From Parascedosporium putredinis (lineage: Eukaryota; Ascomycota; Sordariomycetes; Microascales; Microascaceae), in the NCBI GenBank assembly GCA_949357655.1, contig CASHTG010000008.1:682001-746000 (forward strand): 64,000 nt of DNA. The letters run 5' to 3'. Positions 47,951 through 59,979 of the stretch are shown in pieces. Numbering within the stretch: the stretch's first letter is position 1; every line of letters starts with the position of its first letter. The notes below the pieces were generated by a model. It was not told the DNA's origin, searched no databases, and worked only from the letters and a program-made list of their open reading frames with translations. A program made the translations under genes and the position numbers.

Positions 47951-49704
47951 GTCGTTGAGGCGAGGTCTGGTGTAAGATCCTACCGCAAGGGTCTCCTTAC
48001 GACTTGGAACTGACGACGCAAGCCCTGGCTCGTTCTTTGTTCTATCCTTTTCTTTTCCTTCGGTATGTTCCGGTGGAAATAATCTCACAATTCTATATCT
48101 TCTTGGTATTTGAGCAACTCACGCTCGAGGCCGAACGAGGACAAGCAATGGTGGGAAGTTTGAGGCATATATCTCTATTTCAATCACCCCGTGATGACTC
48201 CTTATCAAAAAAGTGTAAAAGAGATCGAAGCACGAGAACCTAGGGATATAACCACCCATGTCAGGTATGAACCCTAACGGTAGGGCCAATTACGTTGCTG
48301 CCTATATATGCGTAAGCCACACCGAAATGATGCAGTCGGTAAGGAGCGAATTGGTGCTCGATTATTTGATAATGCTAGGAGTACCCCGATAAAATCCCAT
48401 GCCTTCCGGGTTTCTCTTCTGTGGAAAACTGTTTTAGCACGTATGAAGCCACTTTACATGAAAATGCAAGTTCCCAGAGCGTCGGGCTTCATGGGCTACG
48501 GTGTCCCTGCACTGTCTGAGAAACTGAAGGGTATGTTTGGAATCAACCCATTTTGTCAGCACGGGTCACAGAGTCTGCGATGATAGTGTCTCCTGAGAGG
48601 CGAGCGTGATACATTTATGGCTTTTCCGCTGCCTACTCGCACTTTGGTGTTCTTTCCCCAACCTAGTATGTTCAAGACACCGAGATTATGTTGTTGAAGG
48701 GAGCCTAATCCGAGGGGGCCTTGCGGCAAACCGTAATAGTAAATCTCCAACGCCTTTCGTGATTATCGGCGCTTGCCTGGAAGCTGAAAACCGTTCATGG
48801 AAAGTGAAAGTACTGTATCTATCACCGCCTTGAGATAGCTCTCGTCGGAAGCTCTAGGTAAATAGGCGCAATAGGGACCTTGCGTGATCACTTTAGCATA
48901 TGGCCCCGCTGCCGGTTCGGACGGGTCGGGGATGGAGGCCAGGAGAGTTCCGGGAAATCCGTCCCACTGTCGATTGCCCACAACGGGTGAAGTACCATCA
49001 CTCCATGGCAACCCGAGGGCCAAGATTCTCCACTGGACGGAGATGGTGGTGAAAACTTGCGCTTTTCTCCCTTCCTCCATTTCCATCTCTTACTCCTCTT
49101 CGAGATGCTTGGCAATTCAATGCAAGAGTTATGGCACCATCAGTCTTGCCAACATGGAATAATTTGGTGTGGCAGCAATTTCCCCTCAGTGGTTGGCAGA
49201 CATGTCATCCGGGGAATTTTGGTCCACGGCGGGGTGGATACCTCGGCAATACACCTCAACCTCACCGGACGATGCTTGGAGCGCGCACTTGACGCGGCTC
49301 TTGAGCCTTTGGCGCCATTCTCATAGTGGATCGAAGGGAGTCAGCCGCGCACGACCGACCCGAGTGAACATTGAAACCTATGATTGTGTAAATCTTAAAC
49401 GACCCCGTCCAAAGTAGATGGCATTCGCCTTTGAACAACCGTGATGTCTCTTGTTGATAGATCCATGGATATTCATGAAGGGTAATCGCAACTAACCCCA
49501 TGCTTGGCCCAAGACTCTTGGCAAGCATCGATCCCCACGCGCCAAGCATGGAAACGAGGCGGTGCAGCGTTGGCTGTTGGAGCTCTTTCTGTCAACCTCC
49601 CTATTTGCAAATCGCGCTTTATCTCTTGAATTAATATCAACAGCGCCTCCCGGTGGCGCTCCTGGTTTCCTCAATCGTGCATCGCAACACGAGGTTTAGG
49701 CATC
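47951..49704. other. Intergenic region, possible relic at 48763-49086
   Basis: The minus-strand frame 48763-49086 has a protein-like composition (LALGLPWSDGTSPVVGN and so on) but no flanking exons or recognised family, so it may be a fragment of a decayed gene. The rest shows nothing. Confidence 0.3.
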
Positions 49705-50572
49705 ATGATGTTGATCGCCTCTCTTTTCACCGTCGTGATGGGTGGCGTAGCCCTGGCGCAGTCATCGTTGACTGTGTCGATGGCATGGTCGCATGGAATG
49801 GGTTTCGTCGCCACAAGCCTACGCGAAGTATTAACTAACCTTGGGTGACCAAAAGAAAGCACGATTGATAAGCTGACGCTATCGTAGTCCGGCCGCACAA
49901 CGATATATAGGGTCGGCTGCCCGGCTGACGCCGAAACTTGTGTTGCGTACCGACCCTTTACATTGACACAAGCGCCGGATGCCGCCAGCTTTACGACAAC
50001 TGTTCCTGGAAAGCCCGATAGGTTAGTTGAATATATTTACCCTCTTCTTATCCTTGGATCCTTGCCGAATCGGCTTGCCGCAACGCCCGGTACCTCCATT
50101 CCCGCGGAGACCCTGCGTATAGAGACTGACGGTCAAATAGCTCAGTCATCCACTACTGTCTGTGGTCTGGAGTTGCGACCCCAGGATGTGGCGTGTCAGA
50201 TAACATTGGGCGAGGAACTAGCTGGGCTACCTTCTACAGGGATGCCGAGGACTATAAACAAACTCGCACCGTTGTGCCGCTAGTAGAGAATGCCGCGTTC
50301 CTCACCATTCCTGAGCCGACAACGACCACGCGACAACGGGCCGGGCAGGAGACGACGGCGCGGGCCCCTGCGGTCCCAACTCCTACTGAGCTCCCGAACG
50401 ATGGCGGTAGAGGTGGTGGCGACGCAGACGATGATGGTAGTGGGAGAGGCCAAGACTCGAGTTTCGGCCCCGGGTTTGGGCTAGGGCGTACTCCCGAATC
50501 AGGGGGTCAGGAGGTTTTCTGTATAAGGGTAGCCTTGGAGTCGTCGTCGGGATTATAGTTTTGCTACTTTGA
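49705..50572 (+). CDS. Secreted protein of unknown function with C-terminal anchor-like tail
   Basis: Two exons, 49705-49827 and 49888-50572, joined at phase 0 (GTATTA..CGTAG); 269 residues once two bases are restored. Met1-Met2 precede a strong signal peptide (LIASLFTVVMGGVALAQ). The mature part has a Cys-containing head (IYRVGCPADAETCVAYRP), a region ending CGLELRPQDVACQDN, a Thr/Pro-rich stretch (TIPEPTTTT), an Asp/Gly-rich low-complexity linker and a final hydrophobic segment (LGVVVGIIVLLL) with no charged tail, as in GPI-anchored or tail-anchored surface proteins. Breaks: 50199 (G for GG) and 50515-50518 (four T, one short). I do not recognise the family. Confidence 0.65.
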
Positions 50573-51127
50573 CGCAGGGTGCCAGATGGCAGATGTCTAT
50601 GTTGTGGCAAAGGGAGGCTTGGATGGGAAGGATGCGTTTCGCAGCACATGATGCAAATGGCTAGCCAATATAGAGAATTGCTGGAGCATTTGCAAGTGGG
50701 GCTACTGTTCTACCCTACCCTAAATCCATTTACATTTAATTTTGTTACGTTGTATTTCGAACCTTAGTGGCCATAGCTTGAGGATTCCGACTCTATCAGA
50801 AAGCCTATTGGGCCATTGGACTATCATACTAGAAGAATCGAGGGCATCTTGTAGATGACGACCCCGAGCGTACGTCGAAGGACAAAAGGGATACACATTA
50901 GCCATAGATTGTCCTCTCAGCACCCTGAAGCTTTGCATAACGGGGCTAGACTTTTTAATGGCCTGGCGTCAAGTATACGTAGATACATGCAGTTAGTAAC
51001 AGGCTTGGCCTTCGAATCTTCGCACCTACATCTCCATGTCCACGGCCCCCAGGCCCTTTCCATCAGCCCTAGTCCGTGAGTGCTAATGCCTAGTTACATT
51101 GATATAGTGGAGCTTATCGCTAGGTGG
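50573..51127. other. Intergenic region between convergent genes
   Basis: 3' regions of the secreted-protein gene and the NLR-like gene. Nothing else seen. Confidence 0.5.
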
Positions 51128-52240
51128 TCAGCGCATGTCTATGCAGAGCTTCCCGGCCTCTTCCCATCGACCTTGCTTCCTAAGTGTTAATGCCAGGTTA
51201 TGCATATTTCTAAGCGTTTCTGGATGGTCATTGCCAAGCTTGACTTTCTGGACTTGTAACACCTGTGTGAATAGCTTCTCAGCATCTTCTAATCGGCCTT
51301 GTTGGGCAAGTGCTGATGCTAGGTTACTTATACCCCCAAGCGTTTCTGGATGGTCATTGCCAAGTTTGACTTTCTGGACTTGTAAAACCTCCATGTGCAG
51401 GATCTCCGCCTCTCTCCATCGGCCTTGATCCTGAAGTGTTGATGCCAGGTTATTTATACTTTTAGTGTTTCTGGATGGTCATTGCCAAGCTTGACTTTCT
51501 GGACTTGTATAACTTGCATGAACAGTATTTCCGCATCTTTGCATTGGCCTTGATACTGAAGTGTTGACGCTAGGATATTCATGCTTCCGAGTGTTTCTGG
51601 ATGGTCATTGCCAAGCTTGACTTTCCGGAGTTGTAAAACCTGCATGTGCAATGTTTCCGCCTCTTTCCATCGGCCTTGCTTCTGAAGTATTAATCCTAGG
51701 TTACTCTTACTTCCAAGTGTTTCTGGATGGTCATCGCCAAGCTTAACTTTCTGGACTTGTAACACCTGCATTTGTAGTATTTCCGCCTCTTTCAATCGGC
51801 CTTGATTGCGAAGTGTTGCTGCTAGGATATTCATGCTTCCGAGTGTTTCTGGATGGTCATTGCCAAGCTTGACTTTCCGCAGTTGTAAAACCTGCATGTG
51901 CAGTATTTCCGCCTCTTTCCATTGGCCTTGATTAAGAAGTGTTACCCCTAGGTTATTCATACTTCTAAGTGTTTCTGGATGGTCATTGCCAAGCTTGACC
52001 TCCCGGACTTTTAACACCTGTCTTTGTAGTATTTCCGCCTCTTTCCATCGGCCTTGATTGGCTAGTGCGGATGCTAGGTTATTCATACTGGCAAGTGTTT
52101 TTGGATGGTCATTGCTGAACTTCACTCTGGATAATTCTAACACCTGTCCCAGTAGCTTCTCGGCCTCTTGCCATCGGCCCTGGCGGGAAAGTGCGACTCC
52201 TAAGATATTCATAGCATTGATTGTGCTAAGTTTATCACCG
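51128..52240 (-). repeat. 126-bp tandem repeats encoding TPR units
   Basis: About nine units of 126 bases (42 residues) with the signature GNDHPETL...NNLA..L..QGRWKEAE. Neighbouring units differ by only a few bases, suggesting concerted evolution or recent unit exchange. Confidence 0.9.
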
Positions 52241-54991
52241 TCCATGATATTCTTCAAGACTGTAGTCGCCCTTCTTCCGAGCTTTTCTCCTTGATCGTAT
52301 TCGCCTATCCCCGTCTTATATTCCGATGCCCTCGCTAGAGCCTACCCCATACTTCAGAGTGAGCGTCGCTTTGTGATGGCTCTTTTGCGAATAATCGTTC
52401 AATATGTGGGAACAACTCCTGGCAACACTTCCAGGTCTCGTACTCGCCCGACGGGAAATGTTCAGCGCTCAGCCGAATGAATAATTTGTCCCACCGCCCC
52501 CGATCACCAAACCGCCGTATCCATACCTCTGTGCATAATTGGACGAGGGAATGGATCTCCAAGAAGCCTAGAGAAGCGGTTCGACTGATCAGAGAGTATC
52601 CTAGAAGCACAGCTAGGTCGGATTCAAAGTCCTCTTGGTCGGCTTCTCCTTCGTCATCTGGACTTTCCCCACCGTGCTCCTTGCTGTCTGGGGGATACTC
52701 GGAATAGCCGTGCAGCATATACTCGGGAATATTTTGGGGGTAGAAGCAGCTCATAAGTGAAAGAAGCGAAGCGGCATCTGGCCTCTCGTCCTTGATTTGG
52801 TCAAAGGTTATCTGCCATGTCTTGATTACTGAGTTTGACACCCCTTGATCCCGTCGAAGGTCGCCCCGGTCGCTCTCGAGTAGCATGGATTTCTTTTTGT
52901 CACTTGCTCGAAAGTCTTCCAAGTATGATCGGATAGTCATTCGAGGAGCCCGATAATTGATAAAGGCAGCTGCTTGATTCACTGCTAACGGGATATACTC
53001 CAGGGCCTCAACGAGGTCCATAGCTGCTGACGTATCAATATCGCTTCCTAGTTTTCTTTCAACAAGCTGTAATGCCTGTGACTGTTCCATTGGTGGAATT
53101 CTTATAATTGTCGGATTGGACCCTGTGAGCCTCTCCGCGGCATCCAAGCTCCTGGATGTGATTAGTATTCGACCGTTTTTGGACTGTGGCAAGTACCGCG
53201 AGATAGGGCCCCGGGTGGCACCTTGGCCCTCGCTCTTCCGGAAAAACTCATCCACGTTGTCGGCATTGTCGACAATCATCAGCCACGGGCCTACCTCCTC
53301 GCGCTGCAGCCAGTTATAGACTAGTAAGAGGGTATCAACTGTAGGTTCATGCCGTTGTGGCAAGGCGAGCAGGTCCGCAATGGATCTGTAAGCCTCTGTA
53401 AATGTCTCTCTTGTACTTCCATATACCCAAAATATGCTTGTTTCCGGCGACTTTTGTGGAGTTGGTGTGCAAACTCAATAGCAAGCTGCGACTTTCTAAT
53501 ATTCAGTTAGCCTCTCCTTCATGTTCAATGCTCCGACTTGTGGGTCCGGCCGCTCATGCACGCTACACGTTTACATACCCGATGCCTCCAAGTCCAATAA
53601 GTGCCATTCGCCTGGTAGGATTTGCATAGAGCTTTTCCATCTCTGCCCAGAGTGTGGGCCGTTCTATGAAACAGGGGTCTTGGAGAAATGGGACAGAAAA
53701 GTGAGGTTTTCGGGCAATAGAAAAGTCGTCCTGCTTCGTGAGCTTCAGGTTGGCAACACCCTCCTGGAGATCTCGAAGACGGTCTCTAGCACATCAATTA
53801 GTTGATGGAGCGTATGGGAGAAGGGGGTTGTTGGCCGTACGTATGGCTGGACTGGGTGGCCAGGACTCGATCCCCAGTCTCTTTCCAATGTGTCACATTT
53901 TGTTCGACTTGGCAGCAGCGTCAGTTATGCCGATGAAAACATCCATCCACTATCAATGAATGTATACAAATAAACGAGCACGAATTAGTGCAGTACTAAC
54001 TTGAGTTGATAGCGATGCTTAGTGATCTCTCAACCTCCACCTTGTTAGGCGGGATCAGAAGGAGAATCCTTTTCGCGTATGCAGCTGCCATCATTGCTGC
54101 GAAGCCTTGCCACTCTTTATTCTTATGGGTGTCAGAATAATCGCATATTCCGCGGATCACCAAGCATGGAAAGTGGTTCATTAGACCCGCCGCCTCCATT
54201 TCAAAACAGAGGATACCACGGCTCGATGCCAACTCATCTCGCAAGTACGCGTCTCTGATTAACTGGTTTCCGCTGGCGATTAATCCGTAGTGGATGACGA
54301 AGTCACCCTCTTCCTCTCCGCGTTCTTCTCGGTCTATAAGTTCCGTCGGATCATTGTCACAGACCTCGTCGCATTTCTTTGACGAGTCTGAATGCACAAA
54401 GTCGGTTTTGTATAGCCTGTCGCTCGCCTTTGGTGGGCGCGAATACTTGGATTTGAGGCGCGGTTTCTTTTCAAGAGCGCGAGCCACCTGCAACTCAAGC
54501 TCGTGGCCCTCGTCTTCGTGCTGAGACTTTAGACGGGCCACTGCTGATCGAAGGAGTGTTGGTGGTTGGGCTAGGATTCCCGTGCAGATCAAGCCTTGGC
54601 CTTGGATGCTTTTGCCATAGTCGTACTGGAGTACACCACTTGCATTGTCCTTCGGGCTGCTCACCACGACATCACCCAGGCGTATGTCGTGCTCCAAGCT
54701 TGGTGCACCACCTCCAAGACCAACCATGAGCCGGATGCGGACATTTGGGAAGCTGTGCATCATATCCCTGGCCGCAGTTGCCGCAGTTGTTGTGCCATAC
54801 TCCCCATCTGGCAGAACCGCCATCACCACATTGTGTCGACCGATCCGGCCTAGGGTGTATATATTGTTATCATTTGGTGAAACGCTGTCAGGCCCTTCGT
54901 CATGGTGCTCGTCAAGGAATTGTCGCGCAGCCGTAGCCTCCGTCGGAAGGGCCGAGATCCAACCAACCGTGTATTTTTGAGTGTTTGACAT
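51128..54991 (-). CDS. NLR-like receptor: PNP_UDP - NB-ARC - TPR repeats
   Basis: Fungal NOD-like receptor, a class linked to non-self recognition and programmed cell death. Minus-strand exons about 54991-54001, 53785-53579 and 53495-51128; with repairs about 1189 residues. N terminus: a nucleoside-phosphorylase-like domain (VGWISALPTE, GLGGGAPS, CFEMEAAGL, VIRGICDYSD). Centre: NB-ARC with P-loop GLGGIGKSQLA (split by intron 2 between G and K), Walker B-like WLMIVDNAD, ILITSR sensor and PLAVNQAAAFI. C terminus: about nine 42-residue TPR units (GNDHPETL...) that are nearly identical to each other. Breaks: 53429-53432, 52341-52342 and 51460-51463, each one base short of a homopolymer; the exon 1/2 junction also needs one base, so that splice is approximate. 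Confidence 0.87.
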
Positions 54992-56476
54992 TTGATCGTT
55001 TCAGTTGCTGCCACCAGCGGGGATTCGCAAAATGGAGACTATGATCAAGAGTGACTAATGGAGAGTGGTTTCTGACGTGGGCATATACCCCGAGGGCGTT
55101 GATCTTGAAGGGAAGAGGGAGAGCGCTTGAATCCGGTCCACGAGGGAAGATTCGATGCAAGAAGCTGCCTGACGAAAACCATATTGGAAGTTGGGCAGCA
55201 CGGGATTTACGACGATGATATGAACTCTTCCCCGCTTTGATCGGTGCAGCCTGACCTCAATAAGGTGCGAGACTGCAGTGTGGCTGGCTGAACACCCCTC
55301 ACTTCGACAACGTCAAGCCTGAGCCAATCATGCCCTATCACGTGTGAGCCCAGTCTAGGAGCTCAAGACTGGCTTGGCTTGGGGTTATTTTGGGTTACCA
55401 AGGGCCCTTGAGGGGAATGTTGTGATTGAGAGGTGTGAGTGTCGTGAGTCAAGTCGGCAAGCCTTGGGGACTGAGACGTAGCGTTGTTGTCTGGTCAATA
55501 TGCATGGTTCCCTTCATTCCATGGATGTATGGGTTTGGGTGGCTAACTAATACTTGAAGAATATTTGTTCGCGTTAATCGCAGAGTATCGGTTAGTATTG
55601 GGGGCTGCTGCCGATGTGTTTGATGTTGACGTGTTAGTATCCTTGCACGGAAAACCCCATCAAAAGATCTATGTTGTTTTTCTCTCTCTCCCGATGGATC
55701 CATATATTCTTTCAGGGCCATGCCATTGTGCTCCGCTTTTCTGCCTTGCGCTATACTTCCGGCAGTCTGCCGTGCTCGCGAGCGGCCGACTTGGTCCTTG
55801 CGGTTCAATGTTGTTGATTAGATAGAGAGGAGAGGCGTTCAAGACAGCCAGGCATCTCCCTCGCTATTCGTATTATCATTTCTCCCACTTCGTCACTTCG
55901 TGGACCAATTCCCTTTCTGTCTTTAAGGCGTCTATATTAAGAGTAGTGTGTGCTTTACCGGCAAGCATCATTGTTCGCCCATGTTCTGCGGACGCTCGAT
56001 TCCATACACGAGGGCACGGTTATCATTTTATGACCCCTGGCCCTCGCTAATCCAAGGCAGATTTCTCTTTCTTGACGAGTATGGGGATCTACTGCCTTGC
56101 CTTCCGACTACGATCCTTTGGAGCAGGCGTTCCTATCGCGTTCTTTGCTTACCCCTAATAAACTGCTGACTGCCGCGATGCGGCACAGCCAAAGTGCGGG
56201 AACAACGGGAGATTGTGGAAGCTAGTAACACGACCCGGGCCTTTTTTAGTGACTCCAAATTCTCCACACATTTAAATAAAATACCGTCAGCTTCTCCATT
56301 ATTCTCCCTATCTTAGAGGCAGCCATTTTCACATCATCATGTTTCTAGGAAGGCTGAAGAAGAGTCGGATCCCGGAACGTCTCCCAAGAGGCAGCACCTT
56401 TCCCCGAAGATCTAGCCTCACCACAAACTAAAACAGAAGACAAAGTTCGATCAACGACTTGTGACTCGCTGGGAGT
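54992..56476. other. Divergent promoter region
   Basis: It lies between the NLR-like gene (minus) and the PGAP4-like gene (plus). No coding sequence supported. Confidence 0.5.
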
Positions 56477-57952
56477 ATGGCTTCCCTGACCTTTTTAGTA
56501 GGCAGAGCGGCAATCGGTCTACTTAAAGGCGCAAGCTCGTACCAAACCTCCTTACTGAGGACGCTGAGAGGACCCTATCTTCATGCCTTCGTCCTCGCCC
56601 TTCTTTTGTTTGTTCTTACTCTAGGTTATCTAAGTAGTATCAGCTATAACGACCCTACGTCGCCGTTCTTCTCACGATCCCGGGCCTATGAGCGCATATA
56701 CTCCAAGATACGCCAGCAACAAGCCATAGACTTTATCCAAGAGTTCAATATTAAGGATGGGACCTCTTTCCGACGAATACCCGACGCCTCCGCACCGTAT
56801 ATATGCGTCGGCATGAATACCATTGTACGGCCATCCGGCGATATCTACGCGAGATACGCGCTCGGCAGTATGCTGGCGGGATTGACACAAAAGGAACGGA
56901 GCCAGCTTCACATCATGCCCTTAATCGGGCACATCAACGCTTCGACCCATCCCATCTACGACGAACCCTGGCTCCACAACGTGGCTGATAGAATTCTCAC
57001 TTACCGTACTGTGGAGGCTGCCAGCGAAGAGAATGTGAGGCATATCGAGGAGCTCGAACTTGCGCGACAAAAGACTGGGCAGCCCGACCGAGAAAAGCAC
57101 TTGTTGGATTACACTTTGCTGCTACGGCAATGCGATGCGAGCGGGGCTCCGTACACGCTAATGCTCGAAGATGATGTTTTATTTCTTGATGGGTGGTTTC
57201 ATCGACTGAGGCGTGCGATCCGGGACATGGAACGAGCATCACAGTCCGCTCGGAGTGACTGTATGTTTAACTTGCTGGAGGAACCTCTCAGACCGAGCTA
57301 TGGAGTAACCTGTTAGCATGGATGGACTGACGCATTCTTTTAGGGTTTAACTTGCGTCTCTTCAGCGTCGAAGGCAGCATGCGGGGGCAAGAAGCTGGGG
57401 TGGCCAATATATCCCTCTTCGTCTTCGTCGCCGGCGCTGCTATCTTTTCCTGGGTTCAGATACGCCGCATGCCACGATACCGGGCCGCCCCCACATCCAT
57501 GAAGGCGGTCATGGTAACCCCAATACTCCTTGCGGTCCTTTCTTCTGTCGCAATCTACTTTTCCATCGGACATTTAACCATGCTTTCCATCCTACGCGTG
57601 CCGACAGCGAGAAAACGCGGCGGGTGCTGTTTCCAGGGCATTCTGTGGCCCCATAAGAACATTGAGCCATTAGCCAACTTTTACACGGAGAAGAGGATAG
57701 GTTTCGTCGACTCGCTCGCCTGGGACCTCGTTTCGACGTCGGAGCAGCCCCTCGGCGACGAGTGGACCGTCCTGCCGGCAATTATGCAGCACATTGGCGG
57801 GAAAAGCTCCAAGGAGACAACTTTGGCTCCGATAAGCCGGGGAGATGACCGAGGCAGAGAAACTATGGAATTTCAGCTTCGAGTGGAACAAGCCTGAGAA
57901 ACTGGCAGAGGAGCACAGAAAGGCTGCGCAGGATTTTGAAAGGGAAGGGTAG
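56477..57952 (+). CDS. PGAP4/TMEM246-like Golgi glycosyltransferase
   Basis: Membrane glycosyltransferase resembling the family that adds a sugar side chain to GPI anchors. Exons 56477-57260 and 57344-57952 (GTATGT..TTAG); 464 residues after repair. One N-terminal membrane helix (LHAFVLALLLFVLTLGYLSS) is followed by a luminal domain, the acidic LMLEDDVLF motif for metal and nucleotide-sugar binding, then WFNLRLFSVEG and two closely spaced helices inserted in the domain (NISLFVFVAGAAIFSWV; MVTPILLAVLSSVAIYF), the unusual arrangement of this family. It ends LWNFSFEWNKPEKLAEEHRK at 57952 rather than at the apparent stop at 57897. Breaks at 57813-57814 and 57839-57842, each one G short. Confidence 0.82.
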
Positions 57953-59979
57953 CGGGAGGGACCAATGATAATATCAGAGTATAGACATTTTGTTCGAGCG
58001 GGAGCGGTAAAGCTACAAATTCTACACTATCGTCATAAATATGGGCCATTGGGTTATACATGTATCTTACGTCCATCATTGGTCACGCACGTCATGGAGC
58101 TGTGGGATGTGATGTCGGATGTAGGAGGTGATGGTCAGTGCTAGCTATGCATCGCATCGCCGGAAAGGAGGATGGCCGTGAGATGAAGGGCAAGTGGCTC
58201 GCATGGCGGTCAGCTAACCTTGCCTGTTAAACTGCATATATAGTTTTGTTCACGATGCTGTCGCGCTTAGCACTTGTCGAGTCATAATGTCGGCGTCAGA
58301 AGGGCCTTTGACTTTGTTGTCGTGTTTCAAAAGAATTCTAGGTCCAGATGGCCAAAAAGGGCCTATAGGAAGCGCATCTTGTTTTAACTCGAAAAATGGA
58401 AAGCATCACTTCTTTTGATCGTGTCGTCTCCTAGGTGCTTGTCGAGGGATGTGGAGCGTCATGAACACCAAGCATAAAACGTAGAACAGCCGACCGCGCG
58501 AGAGATTTGATTATTGCTTCAAAGAAATGTAAGGAACTGACACTGGCTAGTAGGTCATGACCAGAAATTCTTAAGAGGAATGCCTAGAAAGGTCAAAAGG
58601 TGCGATGAGGGTTCAGAGGAGAAGTGTTGGAACGTGTGGAAGTGGGCATCGAGGACTAGCAACTTGGCCGACTGTTAAGAGACAATTTGCACAGAGGCAG
58701 CCAACGATCGGCACGCACGTGCGCAGGAGACCAACCAGTTCGCGGTATCATCAATTGATAGCTGGCTGGCGCTTACCTTTGGGTGTAACCTGAAAGATAT
58801 GGCTGGCCGCGTCGACCCTATCCCACGAGGTATTAATGTCATCCCCACGCGAGCGAAGGCATCATTTTTGACAGATCGGGCAAGACGGCGAGGTGGCAGA
58901 GCTATCGACCACCCCAGGTCCCGCTCACCTCCCATCTCCCACGCGAATGCAACGGTTGGAGAGATTGTGCGGCAGAGTGCCGGTTGGCTAGTTGCAAGTG
59001 TTACGCTTTGATTTCCGAATCAAGACTACGGCCGCCCCGCTACTGCTGTGAAGAAAGACAGGAGAAAAAAACTGTGACAGGAGCTAAGCTAGCTCCATGC
59101 AGATGCGGTGTTGTTGTGTGCCCTTTTTGCGATTGTGGCAGTGCCAAGATATCGGACAACCTTAACTCCAGGTTCCTGGATTGTACAAAGTGTGGGCGGG
59201 TAAGCGGGAGCTACAATGCGTCCTCATCTCGAAGACAACCGGCCGTGGTATATCACCATGATGGAGGCTAGCTTCAACCTTGGTCTGGATTCCTGCCACC
59301 CCTCATTTCCATTTTTTTCTGTTTGTTTCATTGCCCTTCATTCTTCCCCGCTGAGCTGGGCGATGAATACTATGTGTCCGACTTTGACTATTTTTCTTTC
59401 CTTTCGTGCAACCCTGCCAGCGGATACGTCATCGAGAAAAGCCAAAGTGAAAAGCCTCTTTCTTTTAATAATGGATTAGCTTCGATTTCTTGCTTGACTA
59501 TGAGGGATTTTGTTTTCGCAGGCTAGGCAGATGAGACGCCCAGATCTCAAAATGCCGACGACGATCTCCGCCTGGCAGAAACCAAACACGAAGTGTCAAA
59601 GGGAGGGGCGGGCGAGGGCGGTGTTGATGGCTACCCGACGCCTCCCTACGAAACACCTCCCGGCCGCTCGTTGAGATCTCTCGAGTCGAGGTAGCTCTGT
59701 AGTCACCAAGGGGTAGCACAAGTTGATGATGGCTTCACGCACAACTATCTGGTTATCTAGGGCTCATCAAAAGCTTGTGAAATTGAACGGGGGTAAGGGG
59801 GGAAAACTCGTGTATAAATTCCAGTCTTTCTCGCCGTGGAAAAAGAACGTGAAATCTTGTTAGAAAGAGCCCATCTCATCCTTCCTCTCCAGTCTGTTTC
59901 CTTGCCTCCTTCTCCAGTCCGTCTTCTCTTCCCCTCATTTCCCTCCGCCTCTCCTTCTTCTCCGCCCCTTCTCGCGATC
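57953..59979. other. Intergenic region containing a weak zinc-finger gene candidate
   Basis: Apart from the candidate at 59089-59694 (separate entry) no coding sequence is supported. An ATCAATTGAT palindrome lies at 58750-58759 and a TACATGTA at 58057-58064. C/T-rich leader DNA precedes the ATPase gene from about 59870. Confidence 0.4.
59089..59694 (+). CDS. Possible small spliced GRF-type zinc-finger protein (uncertain)
   Basis: A segment at about 59098-59205 reads CPFCDCGSAKISDN then RFLDCTKCGR, which resembles the Cys-rich GRF zinc finger (CxCG...N.R.F..C...C). It is followed by a GTAAGC donor at about 59200 and, 320 bases on, a strong acceptor (TTTTGTTTTCGCAG at 59521, or AG at 59530). 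The downstream frame ADDDLRLAETKHEVS ... PTPPYETPPGRS, ending at 59694, looks like a real acidic/Pro-rich protein tail. The start codon, the exact acceptor and the reading-frame link are not resolved, so this is a candidate only. Confidence 0.3.
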
